64,000 bases of DNA, from contig NC_079487.1 in assembly GCF_020520425.1 (NCBI RefSeq), positions 129,912,385 through 129,976,384 of the forward strand. Direction: 5' to 3'. This DNA is from Spinacia oleracea. Lineage: Eukaryota > Streptophyta > Magnoliopsida > Caryophyllales > Amaranthaceae. Position numbers and translations under genes: made by a program. A model generated the notes under the pieces. The model did no database searches. It was not told the origin of the DNA and saw only the letters and a list, made by a program, of their open reading frames with translations. Below are positions 21,692 through 33,360 of this stretch, piece after piece (the first letter of the stretch is position 1; the number at the start of each line of letters is the position of its first letter).

Positions 21692-24600
21692 ATGGCTGCC
21701 AAATTAATGAATGCGATTCAGTATTCTCGCTATGGCGGTGGAACTACTGCCTTAAAGGTTGTTTTTTTCTCCCTCATTTCAGTTTCTTATTGTCAATTAT
21801 TTTCAATTTTGTTCACTATTGTATGATAATGCACTTGGGTTCTTTCAATTTTATGATTTTATAACTGGGAAATTGAGGGATGGTGATGATAATTGGGGAA
21901 ATTGGCGCAATTTGGACTATACACCTGCATTGTGCACACTAATGAATATTTATTGAGAAGCTAATAAACATGGAGAATGATTTTAATGTATATCAAGTAC
22001 ACCCTAATGAACATTCATTGAGAATCTAATGAACATGGAGAATGATTTTGATGTACATGTACAAGTGGAATGTTTGAACTATATGTTCTTTGGATTTGAG
22101 CTATATATTCGTTTGCTATGGGTTCTTTGGGTATGAACAATACGTTTTTTGTATTTGAACTATATGTTTATTTAAAAACAGGGTGCACACTACCGTGAGC
22201 ATTGTGCACCCGAGTGCATAAACTATATTTTAGGAAATTGGAAATTGTACTTGGATAGAATGGTGATTGATATATTAATTTGGTACAATATATTTATAAT
22301 TACAATTTTCTGTTCAACAGAATTGAAAATTTGAAATATTGCATCAGTTTAGAGAAACAGCTAATTGTTAGAATTTCAACTGTGTTGTATTGCTTGTTTA
22401 GAAGAATGATAGAAAGGCTTAAAGGCACTGTATATTTCACATTGATGTTGTTAGGAGCATTTTACACTTGTTTATTCTAATCTCATTTTTGGGCCCAAAT
22501 TGAAATGTGGGTAGTTATGATTCAGGGCTAGTATCTCTCGACTAGTTTGAGGTTACTCTGTAGGTTTTTATGTTCTTGGTTGTCTGTTGTTTCGTCATCG
22601 CCGTTGTTGTTTTAAAGATGTTGATATGGAATACATTTGGTGACTATTGTTGATCAAGTTAATCCCTTACATATTGGTGCATCATGGGATATCTTTCAGA
22701 TTTTTTTTGTTCAAAGGGAACCCTCATGAATTAGCAAAAGTGAGAGGAGCTACAAAAGTTGGATCATAGGAACCAAAGTAAAGTTGCTAGACAAAGATAA
22801 ATAAACAACGAATTATTTTCGTCAGAGGTTTTAGGCTTATTAACTAATTGGACATACGGGTTTTAGCTGAAGAGCTTGGTGCTATGCATAAAGGTAGTTC
22901 CGGGGGGTTAAACCTAAGTTATCCTGTGGGAGTTCATCCTCTGAAGTTAGTGTATTTCGTATGTTAGCTAGATATGCGTCAACATGGAACATTTCAATTC
23001 CTCTTCTTTGCTGTTATATGTGTTTTCCTTTGAGGCTTAGGTCTGGTTGTCCAGATATTGATACTGTACTTATTGAGGTTATGTAGACAAATAGAAAATG
23101 AAGCCATCTTCTTTACTCTTGAATCTCTACTCGTAGTCAGCTGATTCAGCATTGTATTGAATTTTTGATAACTGGATTTACGTCCTAATTGTGAAGTCTT
23201 CTCACAAGGGTTGTTGTCTATTTTTCAGCGTGTTAAGATTGCTGTTCCTGATCCAAAGGCTGATGAGGTTTTGCTAAAAGTTGAGGCCGTATCTTTAAAT
23301 GCATTTGATTGGAAAATCCAAAAGGGCATACCTCGACCCATATTACCCGGAAAGTTCCCTTATGTACCAGGTTTGTCATACTGCATTTTTTTTTTCTCAA
23401 TTTACATTATTCCCTTGAGGCTTAACTTAATGTTGTTAAGATAGCATACTTTTAAAGCAGTTTGAATGTCATCTTCTTTTCAAAATTTACAAAGCTTGAT
23501 GTTGGAATGCACATTGCAGTTCCCTGAGCATGAGGTTCGGTATGGATGGAAGGCATTCCATCTCTAAACCCCGAATTTCTGGGTTCATTGCGTAGCAGTT
23601 AGAACTTAGAAGTATACCTCCCTATGGTGCTAAATTAATGATTGAAGTGTCCCCCTCCCTCCTTTTCCTTTGAGAAATCTATGGATGGGTGGTATTTAGT
23701 TATTTACTATTTAGTGGCATCCTTTTTATGAAAATGTGATTTACTGATCTGTAACGGAAAGCTCAAAATTTGAACCCCTAGATTCTTGTAGAATCACATT
23801 TACACGAGTGTCTTGTTCAAATTTCAGAATATTACATACGGAGTACTAGACCAGGGCAATTGTTAAGTATTGAATTGCTATTTTATTGTCATTTCATGAT
23901 TGTTCTATGGGAATGGCCCTGGCTGCACCCATTTTCCTTAAAGTGTCTTTATGTATAGCGTAAAACTCTGACAAGGCGTAACACTACTGTCTTTAGGCTT
24001 GCATTTTTCTTCAGATTTCAGAGTATTACATATTAGATTCAGGGCAGTTAAATTGAATTTCTATTTTACTGTCATTTTCATGATTGTTCTACTGGAGTGG
24101 CCCTGATGCACCCATTTTCCTTAAAATGTCTATGTATAGCGTAAAAGTTTGCAAGGCGTAACACTATTTATAGCTGATGGTTAACTCTTGTTGTTTGTTC
24201 AGGAACTGATGTTGCAGGGGAGGTAGTCAAGGTTGGATCTTCTGCAACAAAGTTCAAAGCTGGTGACAAGGTCCTGGCCCTATTAAGCCATGCTGTAAGT
24301 TGCTTGCTTCTCAATCCCCATTATTCTTTCAATCAGAATAGCTTTATTTAGAAGCTAACTAATGTGACTGGTGTTTCGTTGACTGACAGACCGGTGGTGC
24401 ACTGGCTGAATACACGGTGGCAAAAGAGAACATGACAGTTGCTAAACCACCAGAAGTATCAGTAGCCGAAGGTGCAGGCTTACCTCTTGCTGCCCTTACA
24501 GCTCACACAGCTGTCACCCATGCAAACATCAAACTTGACGGAAGTGGTGAAACGAAGAACGTTTTGATCACGGCTGCATCAGGTGGTGTGGGCCACTACG

Positions 24601-25076
24601 TAGTCCAGATAGCAAAGCTCGGAAATACGCATGTAACAGCAACATGTGGGGCCCGCAACTTAGAATTCGTCAAGGGTTTGGGTGCTGACGAGGTTCTTGA
24701 CTACAAGACCCCAGAAGGTGCTTCCTTGAGAAGCCCCTCGGGAAAGAAATATGAGTACGTGATCCATTGTGCTATGGACATCCCGTGGGCCACCTTCGCG
24801 CTTAATTTGAGTGAAACTGGTAAGGTCATAGACTTGACTCCTGGCCTTGGTACGATGATTAGGTTTGCTACGCAGAAGCTGACATTCTCTAAGAAGCCAT
24901 TGGTGCCTCTAATTCTGTCTCCAAAGACCGAGAACTTTGAATATGTCGTGAATTTGGCAAAGGAAGGGAAGCTTAAAACAGTCATAGACTCGAAATATCC
25001 CTGGAGTAAAGCTGAAGATGCTTGGAGTAGGATTATTAGTGGACATGCTATGGGAAAGGTTATAATAGAGTTTTGA
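21692..25076 (+). CDS. Chloroplast envelope quinone oxidoreductase homologue, copy 1
   Basis: Four exons: 21692-21757, 23229-23370, 24203-24294, 24390-25076; all junctions are GT-AG and close in frame for 328 aa. It is a medium-chain dehydrogenase/reductase of the quinone-oxidoreductase branch. The N-terminal catalytic fold spans about residues 1-130 (PDPKADEVLLKVEAVSLNAFDWK). A Rossmann NADPH site lies at about 160-168 (ITAASGGVG), followed by GADEVLDYKTPEG. No catalytic-zinc ligands are present, as expected. The Arabidopsis homologue (ceQORH, At4g13010) sits at the inner plastid envelope, is imported without a cleaved transit peptide, and reduces reactive carbonyls (gamma-ketols); this function is by family. 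Compared with copy 2 it has IHCAMDIPWATFALNLSETG where copy 2 has VHGASGIPWSTFEPNLSEAG, so this copy is changed in a region near the active-site loop. Intron 2 contains a tandem duplication of about 190 bp. Confidence 0.92.
23817..24173 (+). repeat. Tandem duplication inside intron 2 of QORH copy 1
   Basis: Two units of about 160-190 bp (from about 23817 and about 24008) share TTTCAGA.TATTACATA, TCATGATTGTTCTA, GCACCCATTTTCCTTAAA and ATGTATAGCGTAAAA. QORH copy 2 has only one diverged equivalent, near 28350-28430. Confidence 0.75.
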
Positions 25077-26380
25077 GTAGAAAATATTTATCTATTTATG
25101 CATAAACACTAGTTTTTTGTTGAAGATCATACACATTTTCGTAAGAACTTTGGTTTGAGTTGTTCTCTTAGACTTGTAATAGGTTTCCCTCAAATGCTTG
25201 TATAGCCGTGTGCTCTTATAGGCACAACGCAGTATTGTTGGTGTAATGTAAGTAGACATGTAAACCATAATCAATCTATATTTACGTAATTCTTTGTATT
25301 TAATCCACATTTCAAATTACACGTACTGGATCAATTATATATTTTTTGGTGTATTATTAGGATTCTTATCGTACACCATCCACATTTCAAATTACACGTA
25401 CTGGATCAATTTTATATTTTTTTGGTGTATTATTAGGATCCTTATCGTACACCGAAATAAATTTTACTTAGTTTGTAACTTTTACCTAGTTTTTATAACT
25501 TAAAATATGTTTTGATAAACTTTTATATAATAATTAAAAAAAAAGACATTTTAAGTGTTAAATGATTAATTTTATACAATATTAGTGATTTTGAATAAAT
25601 ATTTTTATTAAAATAAAAAAATTATCACTAAAAAATAGATAATTTTTACCTATGAATTTGTGTTTTTAAAAAAAAAAGAAAAAGGGTTTTATTAGATGAA
25701 TTAGAAATGGAACATTCAACTACCGAGTAAAGCAAGTATTTGTAATGTTTTTACAAGAATAAAGCAAGTAATTAAACGAACTTTCTACTCCGTATTAATT
25801 TTCTTATATAGGGTTGGGTTAACGACGGTTGTTAATTGGAAGTGAAGAAGAATCTTTAGTTTTTTCTTTTGTCCGAAGAACTACTCCGTATAACCGTAAG
25901 GGTATACGGTATACAGTATACTACGTACATACTTTCATTCTTAACAACTGAGTTCTCGTTGAATATCTTTATAAAGTATAAAGCCCTAAGTAAATAAATT
26001 AAATTTTATTGATCGAAAATTTATTTACTGATTCTAAAGATTAAAATAATTTTTTATTGAAAATAATTTCTTAACTAATCAAAAATGATTTTCATGTATC
26101 CTTATTAAAATGGTTTTTGTTGATAAATATGATTGATTATTGATATAATTCGACCACAATTACTGATTTTTACCGATTAAAAGTGAAAACCGAGTTTTTC
26201 CTTCCCCTCTCCAGTGTCCACTGTCCAGTCAGGGCCCAACATTCGATACAAATGTGGCGATCCTGTAAACCACGTATTCTTCTTCAAGAAGTCATCAATT
26301 GATTCAATTCCCACCTAAAACACAAAAACCGTCGCAAACTGTGGTAAGATAATACAGTACCATTACCATCTGACGCGCAA
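25077..26380. repeat. Intergenic spacer with a 75-bp tandem duplication and an AT-rich repeat
   Basis: A 75-bp unit (CACATTTCAAATTACACGTA to TCTTATCGTACACC) is present twice, at 25306-25380 and 25381-25452. Positions 25440-25660 match, in reverse orientation, the AT-rich repeat at 16020-16230 and 20340-20630. The last 200 bp before copy 2 serve as its promoter/leader. No gene seen. Confidence 0.65.
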
Positions 26381-29300
26381 ATGGCTGCTAAGCTAATGCA
26401 TGCGATTCAATATTCTGGCTATGGTGGTGGAACTGATGCTTTAAAGGTCTATTTTTTCTCTTCTTTTTCTTCTCGCTTTCTTAATCTTTTAACGCATTTA
26501 TCTTTAAATTGAGTAATAATTACCTAATTTTTAATTTCCGTCAAAATTTTGATTGATTTTTTTGACTGGTTTTTCATTTTTGATGTATTCGTTAGCAATA
26601 GAAGTTGAAGATTGATGATAGAATTATAGTACTATTAAACACCCAATTTGTTGATTTGTGGGAGGAGGGTTTTTGTGGATGACCACATGAAATAGACTCT
26701 TGGTTCATGCAACCGACCCCGTCTCATTGGGACTGAGGCTGTGGCTTTGGTGAAGTTGTAGTTCTTGTTGTTAAGGGAGGAGAGAAATTGAAGTAGATTA
26801 GCAAATGGGAATTTTCTTTTGATTCATCTGGATTAGTACTGTATTTATAAGATGGGTGTTTGACAAATTGAAAAGGCTTCGTTTTAGTTCATTTATTTTA
26901 GGAATAGAAAAACCGCAAATTTGGAGTTTAATTGGCTGATGAATGGGCGGTGCTGTATACTTAATTATACTTGTTTATATAATCCCCATTTACCATTGTG
27001 CCAAATTGCCAATCATAGGATATCTTTAGGTGATTTTGCTTAAAGGGAATCTTTAAATATGTGGTTATGCTAAAGAGAGAGGGAGCAGTACAAAATGTTG
27101 ATCATATAAAATGTAGTTTGTAAGTGTGAACGGTTTCATTTGAGGATTTATTGTTTGGTGCTATGCATAGAGTCATAGAGTTACTGCTGAAAGGAGTGAA
27201 AGGGACGTGGACGTCAAGTTATCCAAGAGGAGCTCAATCTGCTTGAAGTCCGTCTCCTATCCTTTGGATTTAGGAAGTTATACCCTTTATGGTTGGAGTT
27301 TCCAAGCTTCCTATGCCATTTTTCTTTGCTGTTTCAGCACTTCAAGTGTAGTTGACGTATACCTCTGCTTATTCAAGTGTACATATTGAACTTTAGTGTC
27401 AGCTACAAGAAAGAAGAGTCATCATTTTTTGCTCTTGAACTTTGTTCATAGTCACTAGTTTATTGATGTATGCTGTATGTTTGAATATTTTGTGCATTAA
27501 TTAAGCAGATAAACGGAACTTTAACAAGAAACAGATGAAATAAGCCTTAACCAAAATGTTCATTTGGAGATTTCTCAATAGTGTTGTTGTCTGTTTTGCA
27601 GCATGTTGAAGTTGCTGTTCCTGATCCAAAGTCTGATGAGTTATTGCTTAAAATTGAGGCTGCAACTTTGAACCCAATTGATTGGAAGATTCAGAAGGGT
27701 GTACTTCGTCCCCTCTTACCCCGCAAGTTCCCTACTATACCTGGTATGTCATTATCTGTTGTCTCATTCACATTCTTCCCTCAAGGCTTAACTTAGTGCA
27801 GCAAATGTTGTACACTTTTTGAGCAGCTTGATTTTGACCTTCTGTCAAATTTGTGAAAGTGCGATGTTGGATTGTACTTGTCTATTGTTGAGCATGAGTT
27901 TTGTACTGGGTGGATGACAATGCTCCTATGCACCCCATGATTTTTTATCCGCTCAAGTGGATCAACACCCAACTCCTGCAGGAGATCACCCCCCTCCCCA
28001 ATCAGATGCATTAGCTTTTTAAAGAGAAGTGCCGTTCTTGACTGACATTTAAAGTTGGTTTGTATATCCACCCTCCACCACGCTCTGTTCTGTGAGCAGC
28101 CTGTTGTACTATAGTAGTCTGTTATGGTAGTAGTCAGTTGCAGCGGTTCACCCTATTTATGGAGCATGTGATTTGTATTGGAGAGCTCAACATTTGAAAC
28201 AGATAATGCTGTTGTACTATAGGAGTCTGTTATATGCTCAAGATTTTACTCTCTCTATGCTGCTGTGTTATGCTGTGGTATTCACATTTTAACTAATATC
28301 ATGGTGAACAACAAGTTTGGAATTCCTAGTTCATTTTTATTCTTCTGGAAAGGCTACGGTTGCGCCCATTTTCTTTAAACTGTTCTCAATGTAGTGTAAA
28401 ATATTGAAAAAGGCATAGTACAATCGGTTATGATTTTTGTTCAAGTTAAGGCAGTTCCTTGCAGGAAATATGATTATCTCTTCTATTATCTCGTCGTAGC
28501 TGAAGAGCAGTTTTGGTGTTGGTTCAGGAACTGATGTTGCTGGGGAGGTAGTCCAGGCTGGATCTGCTGTAAATAGGTTTAAAACTGGTGACAAAGTCGT
28601 GGCCGTGCTTAGTCATGCTGTAAGTTAATTGCTTTCCTGTTCTCATTCTTTCAACCAGAATAGGTTTCTTGAACTCCACATGAGAGAGGGACATACATGT
28701 TAAAGCACCTGCTATTTTGGTGAGATGGTCATAGTACTTATAGGTGATATGCCCTATCTCATAAGTGAAAAAATAAGCTCGGTGAAAACCAAATATTTTA
28801 CTGATGTTATTATTTCTGACAGACTGGGGGTGCACTAGCTGAATATGCCGTGGCGAAGGAGAACCTGACAGTTGCTAGACCACCAGAAGTATCAGCAGCA
28901 GAAGGTGCTGCCTTACCTGTTGCTGCCCTCACGGCTCACCAAGCTCTCACCCAGTTTGCCAACATCAAGCTCGATGGAAGTGGTGAAAGGAAGAACATAT
29001 TGATCACGGCTGCATCAGGGGGTGTGGGCCACTATGCGGTCCAGCTGGCAAAGCTCGGGAACACGCATGTAACAGCAACATGTGGAGCCCGCAACCTAGA
29101 TTTCGTGAAAGGCTTGGGTGCCGATGAGGTTCTTGACTACAAAACTCCGGAAGGGGCGTCCTTGACAAGCCCGTCAGGAAAGAAATATGACTACGTAGTC
29201 CACGGTGCAAGCGGAATCCCTTGGTCCACCTTTGAGCCCAATTTGAGTGAAGCAGGTAAGGTAATAGATTTGACTCCTGGCCCAACTGCAATGATGACAT

Positions 29301-29512
29301 TTGCTTGGAAAAAGCTAACATTCTCCAAAAAGCAGCTGGTGCCTCTGCTTTTGATACCAAAGATCCCCAACTTTGAATATGTTGTGAATTTGGTAAAGGA
29401 AAAGAAGCTTAAAACAGTCATAGACTCTAAACATCCCTTGAGTAAAGGTGAAGATGCTTGGAGTAGGATAATGGGTGGTCATGCTACAGGGAAGATTATA
29501 ATCGAGCCTTGA
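26381..29512 (+). CDS. Chloroplast envelope quinone oxidoreductase homologue, copy 2
   Basis: Four exons, 26381-26446, 27602-27743, 28528-28619 and 28823-29512, with the same phases and exon lengths as copy 1 for exons 1-3, giving 329 aa. The NADPH-binding ITAASGGVGHYAVQLAKLG lies at about residues 160-178 and the N-terminal domain begins MAAKLMHAIQYSGYGGG. It differs from copy 1 by one extra codon (ALTQFANI against AVTHANI) and many substitutions. The 5' leader just before the ATG (CATCTGACGCGCAAATGGCTG) is also alike, so the duplicated unit of about 4.7 kb included the promoter-proximal region. Its SGIPWSTFEPNLSE segment looks closer to what I recall of the family than that of copy 1, suggesting this copy keeps the ancestral role (NADPH-dependent reduction of reactive carbonyls at the plastid envelope). 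Intron 1 carries a truncated SINE end near 26700-26760. Confidence 0.92.
26690..26762 (+). mobile_element. Truncated SINE 3' end (TS/Au type) in intron 1 of QORH copy 2
   Basis: CATGCAACCGACCCCGTCTCATTGGGACTGAGGCT-type sequence (start near 26708) followed by GTTGTAGTTCTTGTTGTT resembles the 3' end of plant SINEs that finish in TTG repeats. The tRNA-like head is missing. Confidence 0.55.
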
Positions 29513-30019
29513 ATAGAAAATATTGATGCAGACCCGCTATATATTGCTTGAAGGTTACAAACTTTTAAGTTTATAGTACTTGAGTTATACTTTCCTAGTT
29601 GTAAACATTCAAGTATTTCATAATGTTATACTTTCCTAGTTTCCTCCACTTGAGTTATACTTATACAGTTATACTCCTCGTTTCAAGCTTATAACTTGGT
29701 TTTGTCTAATGGAGAACTTGTTGAGGTTTTGGGCAAGCCATTGGTCTGGCGATTTCTTTTTAGGTTGTAAACATGTAAGTTAAAACTTACCTATGTGTCT
29801 TCATTTGTTTGTAGTTGTCTTGGCCTTTTTATACGGAGTAGTTGTATAGTATAGCTGATACAGAGAAATGACAGGAAAGCTTGAAGAATGTTGGATATTC
29901 CATTAGGATACGGTTAGGAGCGTCTACTCTTGTCTTTTATTGTTTAATTTTATTTAGTTAATAATGCATCTAAATTACCAACTACAATATGGTATTAATT
30001 GATGAAGAATGGGATTTTG

Positions 30020-30500
30020 GCTGCACACTGAGCTGCTTTTGTTTATTCTTTAAAGATTTAGAATTTGGGAGTTTTGAAATCAATTTGATGCTTATTTCTT
30101 ATCTCCGGATTTTGCTTATAGGGAACCCTAAATTTTTATAATTTATACAGTTATGCAATAAAAGGGAGGGAGCAGTAAATAACTTTTGGATCAAAAAAGG
30201 TTAACCTGTACCAGGAAATATATTCATTTGAGATATTACAGTTTAGAAAGATTTTAGTGCAATGCGTAAAGGTAGGGCTGAAAGAGGCGTGAAAGTTAAG
30301 TTATCATTGTGGAGTTCATCTTCTGGGTCTCTGCTTATGCAAGTGTAAATACTGTACTTTGTTAGAAGAAATCAAACTCAGATCCAGAACCTAAATATTT
30401 GTGGTGAATTTGGTGAAGGAAGAAAAGCTTAAAACAGTCTTGGAGCGAGTAAAGCTGAAGATGCTTGTAGTAGGATATGGAGCCTTGAATAGAAAGTTTT
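30020..30500 (+). pseudogene. Decayed third quinone-oxidoreductase copy
   Basis: Positions 30120-30340 match intron 1 of copies 1 and 2: GGGAACCCTAAATTTTTATA, GGGAGGGAGCAGTA, ATGCGTAAAGGTAGGGCTGA and GGAGTTCATCTTCTG have counterparts near 22880-22950 and 27060-27240. Immediately afterwards, 30378-30493 matches the end of exon 4: CCAGAACCT, TTTGTGGTGAATTTGGTGAA, AAGCTTAAAACAGTC, AGTAAAGCTGAAGATGCTTG and the terminal GAGCCTTGAATAGAAA (in copy 2, GAGCCTTGAATAGAAAATAT). Exons 2, 3 and most of exon 4 are deleted and the remaining coding piece is short and disrupted, so no product is expected. It lies 0.5-1 kb beyond copy 2, in the same orientation. Confidence 0.85.
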
Positions 30501-30942
30501 CAGATGATTATCTTGGAAAACTTATTAGGTTTTGACATATAAATGGCAGACGGGGTTCGAACCTGAGACCCTTAGTCTAACACTAGGCCAAGATATTATT
30601 GATAGAGCATATCATTATTGATTTGTTGTGGCATTTTTTTTTATTTTTTTTGTTATAGTTGTAAATTTGTAATCTTGGATAAGTTCAAATTTTGTACACT
30701 CCTATCTTTTTGGCTTAACTTCTACTTGGATGAAAAGAGTGCCTTGAGTACAGAAGGGGGGGAAAAAGAAAAAATCATACCTTAGACTCTTTAGTACAAT
30801 AAAAATAAACATAACCTTAGGTAGTTAGGTGCATTCCTTATATAAATTCTCCGATTTACCATTGTACGTGTCCAGGATAAACAAATACTAGTACAAAATT
30901 TATATACTTCGTATGACAGTCTTATATATATGACGATTTCCT

Positions 30943-31014
30943 ACGACGATTCATGTTAGCCGATCTCAAAATATTTTGGGACTAAGGCTTTGTTGTTGTT
31001 GTTGTTGTTGTTGC
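30943..31014 (+). mobile_element. Truncated SINE 3' end with TTG repeat
   Basis: TTAGCCGATCTCAAAATATT, then TTGGGACTAAGGCTTTG and (TTG)7 is the typical end of TS/Au-type plant SINEs. The tRNA-derived head is absent or unrecognisable. Confidence 0.65.
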
Positions 31015-31631
31015 TATAATAGTTGTATTTTCTAACCAGATAACTGAACATTGTAATCAAATAGTTATGTTCTATTGTTATTATAATTATACTCTCCAAT
31101 TAGATAGTTACACTTTCTAATCAAATAGTCATATTTTCTAAGTATGTGACCTACTCGTGAGTCGTGAATAAGTTACGAGAGAAGATAATTAAAGTTTTGT
31201 TGTAAAAAAAAGTTACCAAAGCTTTGATACTTGCATTCTCCTTGTCATGGTAATGGGATCTAGATTCAAAAATTATGACAGAATCTAACTACAAATCCTT
31301 TTATGTTTGTAAATTTTCTTTCATTTCATTTAATCCAAACCCTTGTGAATATAAACTAAACAGGGTATTCCATATTTCCGTTTTCATATAATTTAACCGT
31401 AATGCAATCATATACGGGTATTATTTCTATTATTTAAGTCAACTTTAAAAAATTCATTAACCATAATGCAATCATATACAAGTATTATTTCTATTATTTA
31501 AGTCAACTTTTAAGAAATTCAGTGTATATCTATTTTTTTTTTTTTTCATATCCATTAAAATTGTAATATTTTCAATATTAATAATATACTATAAATCGTC
31601 AACCTTGTAATACATGTTTTATTTCTTAAAA

Positions 31632-32247
31632 CTAGTGTGTGGCCCGGGCGATGCCCCGGTTGCTACATTGACTAATTAAAATTTTTGATTTTTCTTAAGC
31701 TCAATATTTGATTAAAACACTTGTATTCTATAGAATTAAAAATATATGTTAAGTTCGTAATCTATCATGGCAAGTAATTTTTCAATCATATCATCTTACA
31801 ATTTGTATAATTTGTTTTCTCGTAGAACTAAGTGTGTCAAATTAATAAACACCAAATTAGATATATATGCAGGTATGTATGACAATCCTATAGTTGATGC
31901 TTATGAAACTTATGATATCATGTTTATTCATGGTTGACATAATGCTTTAATTGTTTTTTTTCAATAGTCCATAGAAATTAAAAAAGTCACATAAAATTTA
32001 TTTGTTTTAGACTTCACGTTATCATTTATTTATAAATTATATGAAGAGATAAACCACAATTGGTGGTTGGTTACGATGGTAAAGAGAGTTACCATCCACA
32101 ATTGAGGTCTGGTGTTCGAACCTCATTATATTGATTTTTGGTTGTCCATGACGTAACACTTGGTGAGTGGATGATGTGGCATAATGAGGAGAGTACTACG
32201 TGACACATATACGTTTTTCACAACGCCTTTTAATATATTAGTATAGA
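31632..32247 (-). mobile_element. Short non-autonomous Helitron with tRNA-like insert
   Basis: On the minus strand the 5' end is TCTATACTAATATATTAAAAG (32247 downward, preceded by A). The 3' end is a hairpin (GGGGCATCGCCCGGGCC region) followed by ACACACTAG and host T. Length 616 bp, same family as 240-506. Positions about 32054-32130 (GGTGGTTGGTTACGATGGTA, then GGTGTTCGAACCTC) resemble tRNA box A and box B. Confidence 0.85.
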
Positions 32248-33322
32248 TGTGAAGCACGCATCCATGCATTAAAATCTTTATAACGAAGTAGTCGTTGTAC
32301 TTATCCTAATCTTAATCGGGTGCCTATTGTAGTCAATTCATCCTTAGCTTATCTTGAAACAGTCTTCAGAGGGGCATTACGGTAACTTCCAGTAATCCTA
32401 CTTTTCTTTTTTTAGGGAAATTGGAAGTATTAAATTAGCCAATAACAATATAGAATGAGGTCCACTATTATTAAAAGGGACCACGATGAAGCAATAGCGT
32501 TTTGGTTTCATACTTCATAAATATTCTTTTTCTTTTTGGGATTTTTTTATTACTTTATTAGAAAGAAATTAGAAGTATCCATTATTTTGTTTGTTTTGAC
32601 CAAAAGTATCAATTATCTTTTCCTCCTCTTTGTTTGTTTCTTTTGTTATTATTATTATTACTAAACGATACTTATTTTGTTAAATACTTTTCCCCTTTTA
32701 TTGGTAATTTTTTCTTAGTTTAATATTGGGAATTTTAATAAATACCTTTTAAATTGATTACCTTTTATATTGTAATATAAAATTTTGTATTTGTTTTTCT
32801 AATTTTAGTAAAATGTAAAATAATCAATCACTATTTACGACGTTCATGCGTTCCCTTGTATAATAGAGATTACTAGAATTAAGCTCATGCAATGCACGGA
32901 TCATAAAAATAAAATTACAACGGGAATGCATGATTTGTTACTTTTTATGGGGTAAAAGTATTAACGACGACAAGATTTTCCGTCGTAAAAGAACAATTAC
33001 GACATGATTCCGTCACAAACCCGCCGTGAAAGAGGTCGGTATAATTGACTACCTCAACGCATATATCATGTCGATAATTAGATAGCATGTCTTTTTTTGG
33101 AGTTGCATTATATAGAGCATAATAGCTAACTCCTGGTAAAATTTGACTCATATTATTTTTTAGTAAATATTTATTTATCTATTTAGACTCCTAACAAAAA
33201 TTTATCTCTTATTATCTTTTTACCAGTAGTTGACTCCTAAAATTACTAAGTAGTAGTTGACTCCTATTAAATTTACTAAGTGTTTATTTATCTTTTATCG
33301 AATTTTTATTTATCTATTTTTA

Positions 33323-33360
<38 letters not shown>

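Noticed and set aside
29004-29360. 118-codon minus-strand frame
   Set aside because: Antisense shadow of QORH copy 2 exon 4; the sense frame is conserved and explains it.
30545-30600. tRNA-like segment (GGGGTTCGAACCTGAGACCC)
   Set aside because: Only the box-B-like part is clear, and no cloverleaf could be drawn; probably a SINE or tRNA fragment.
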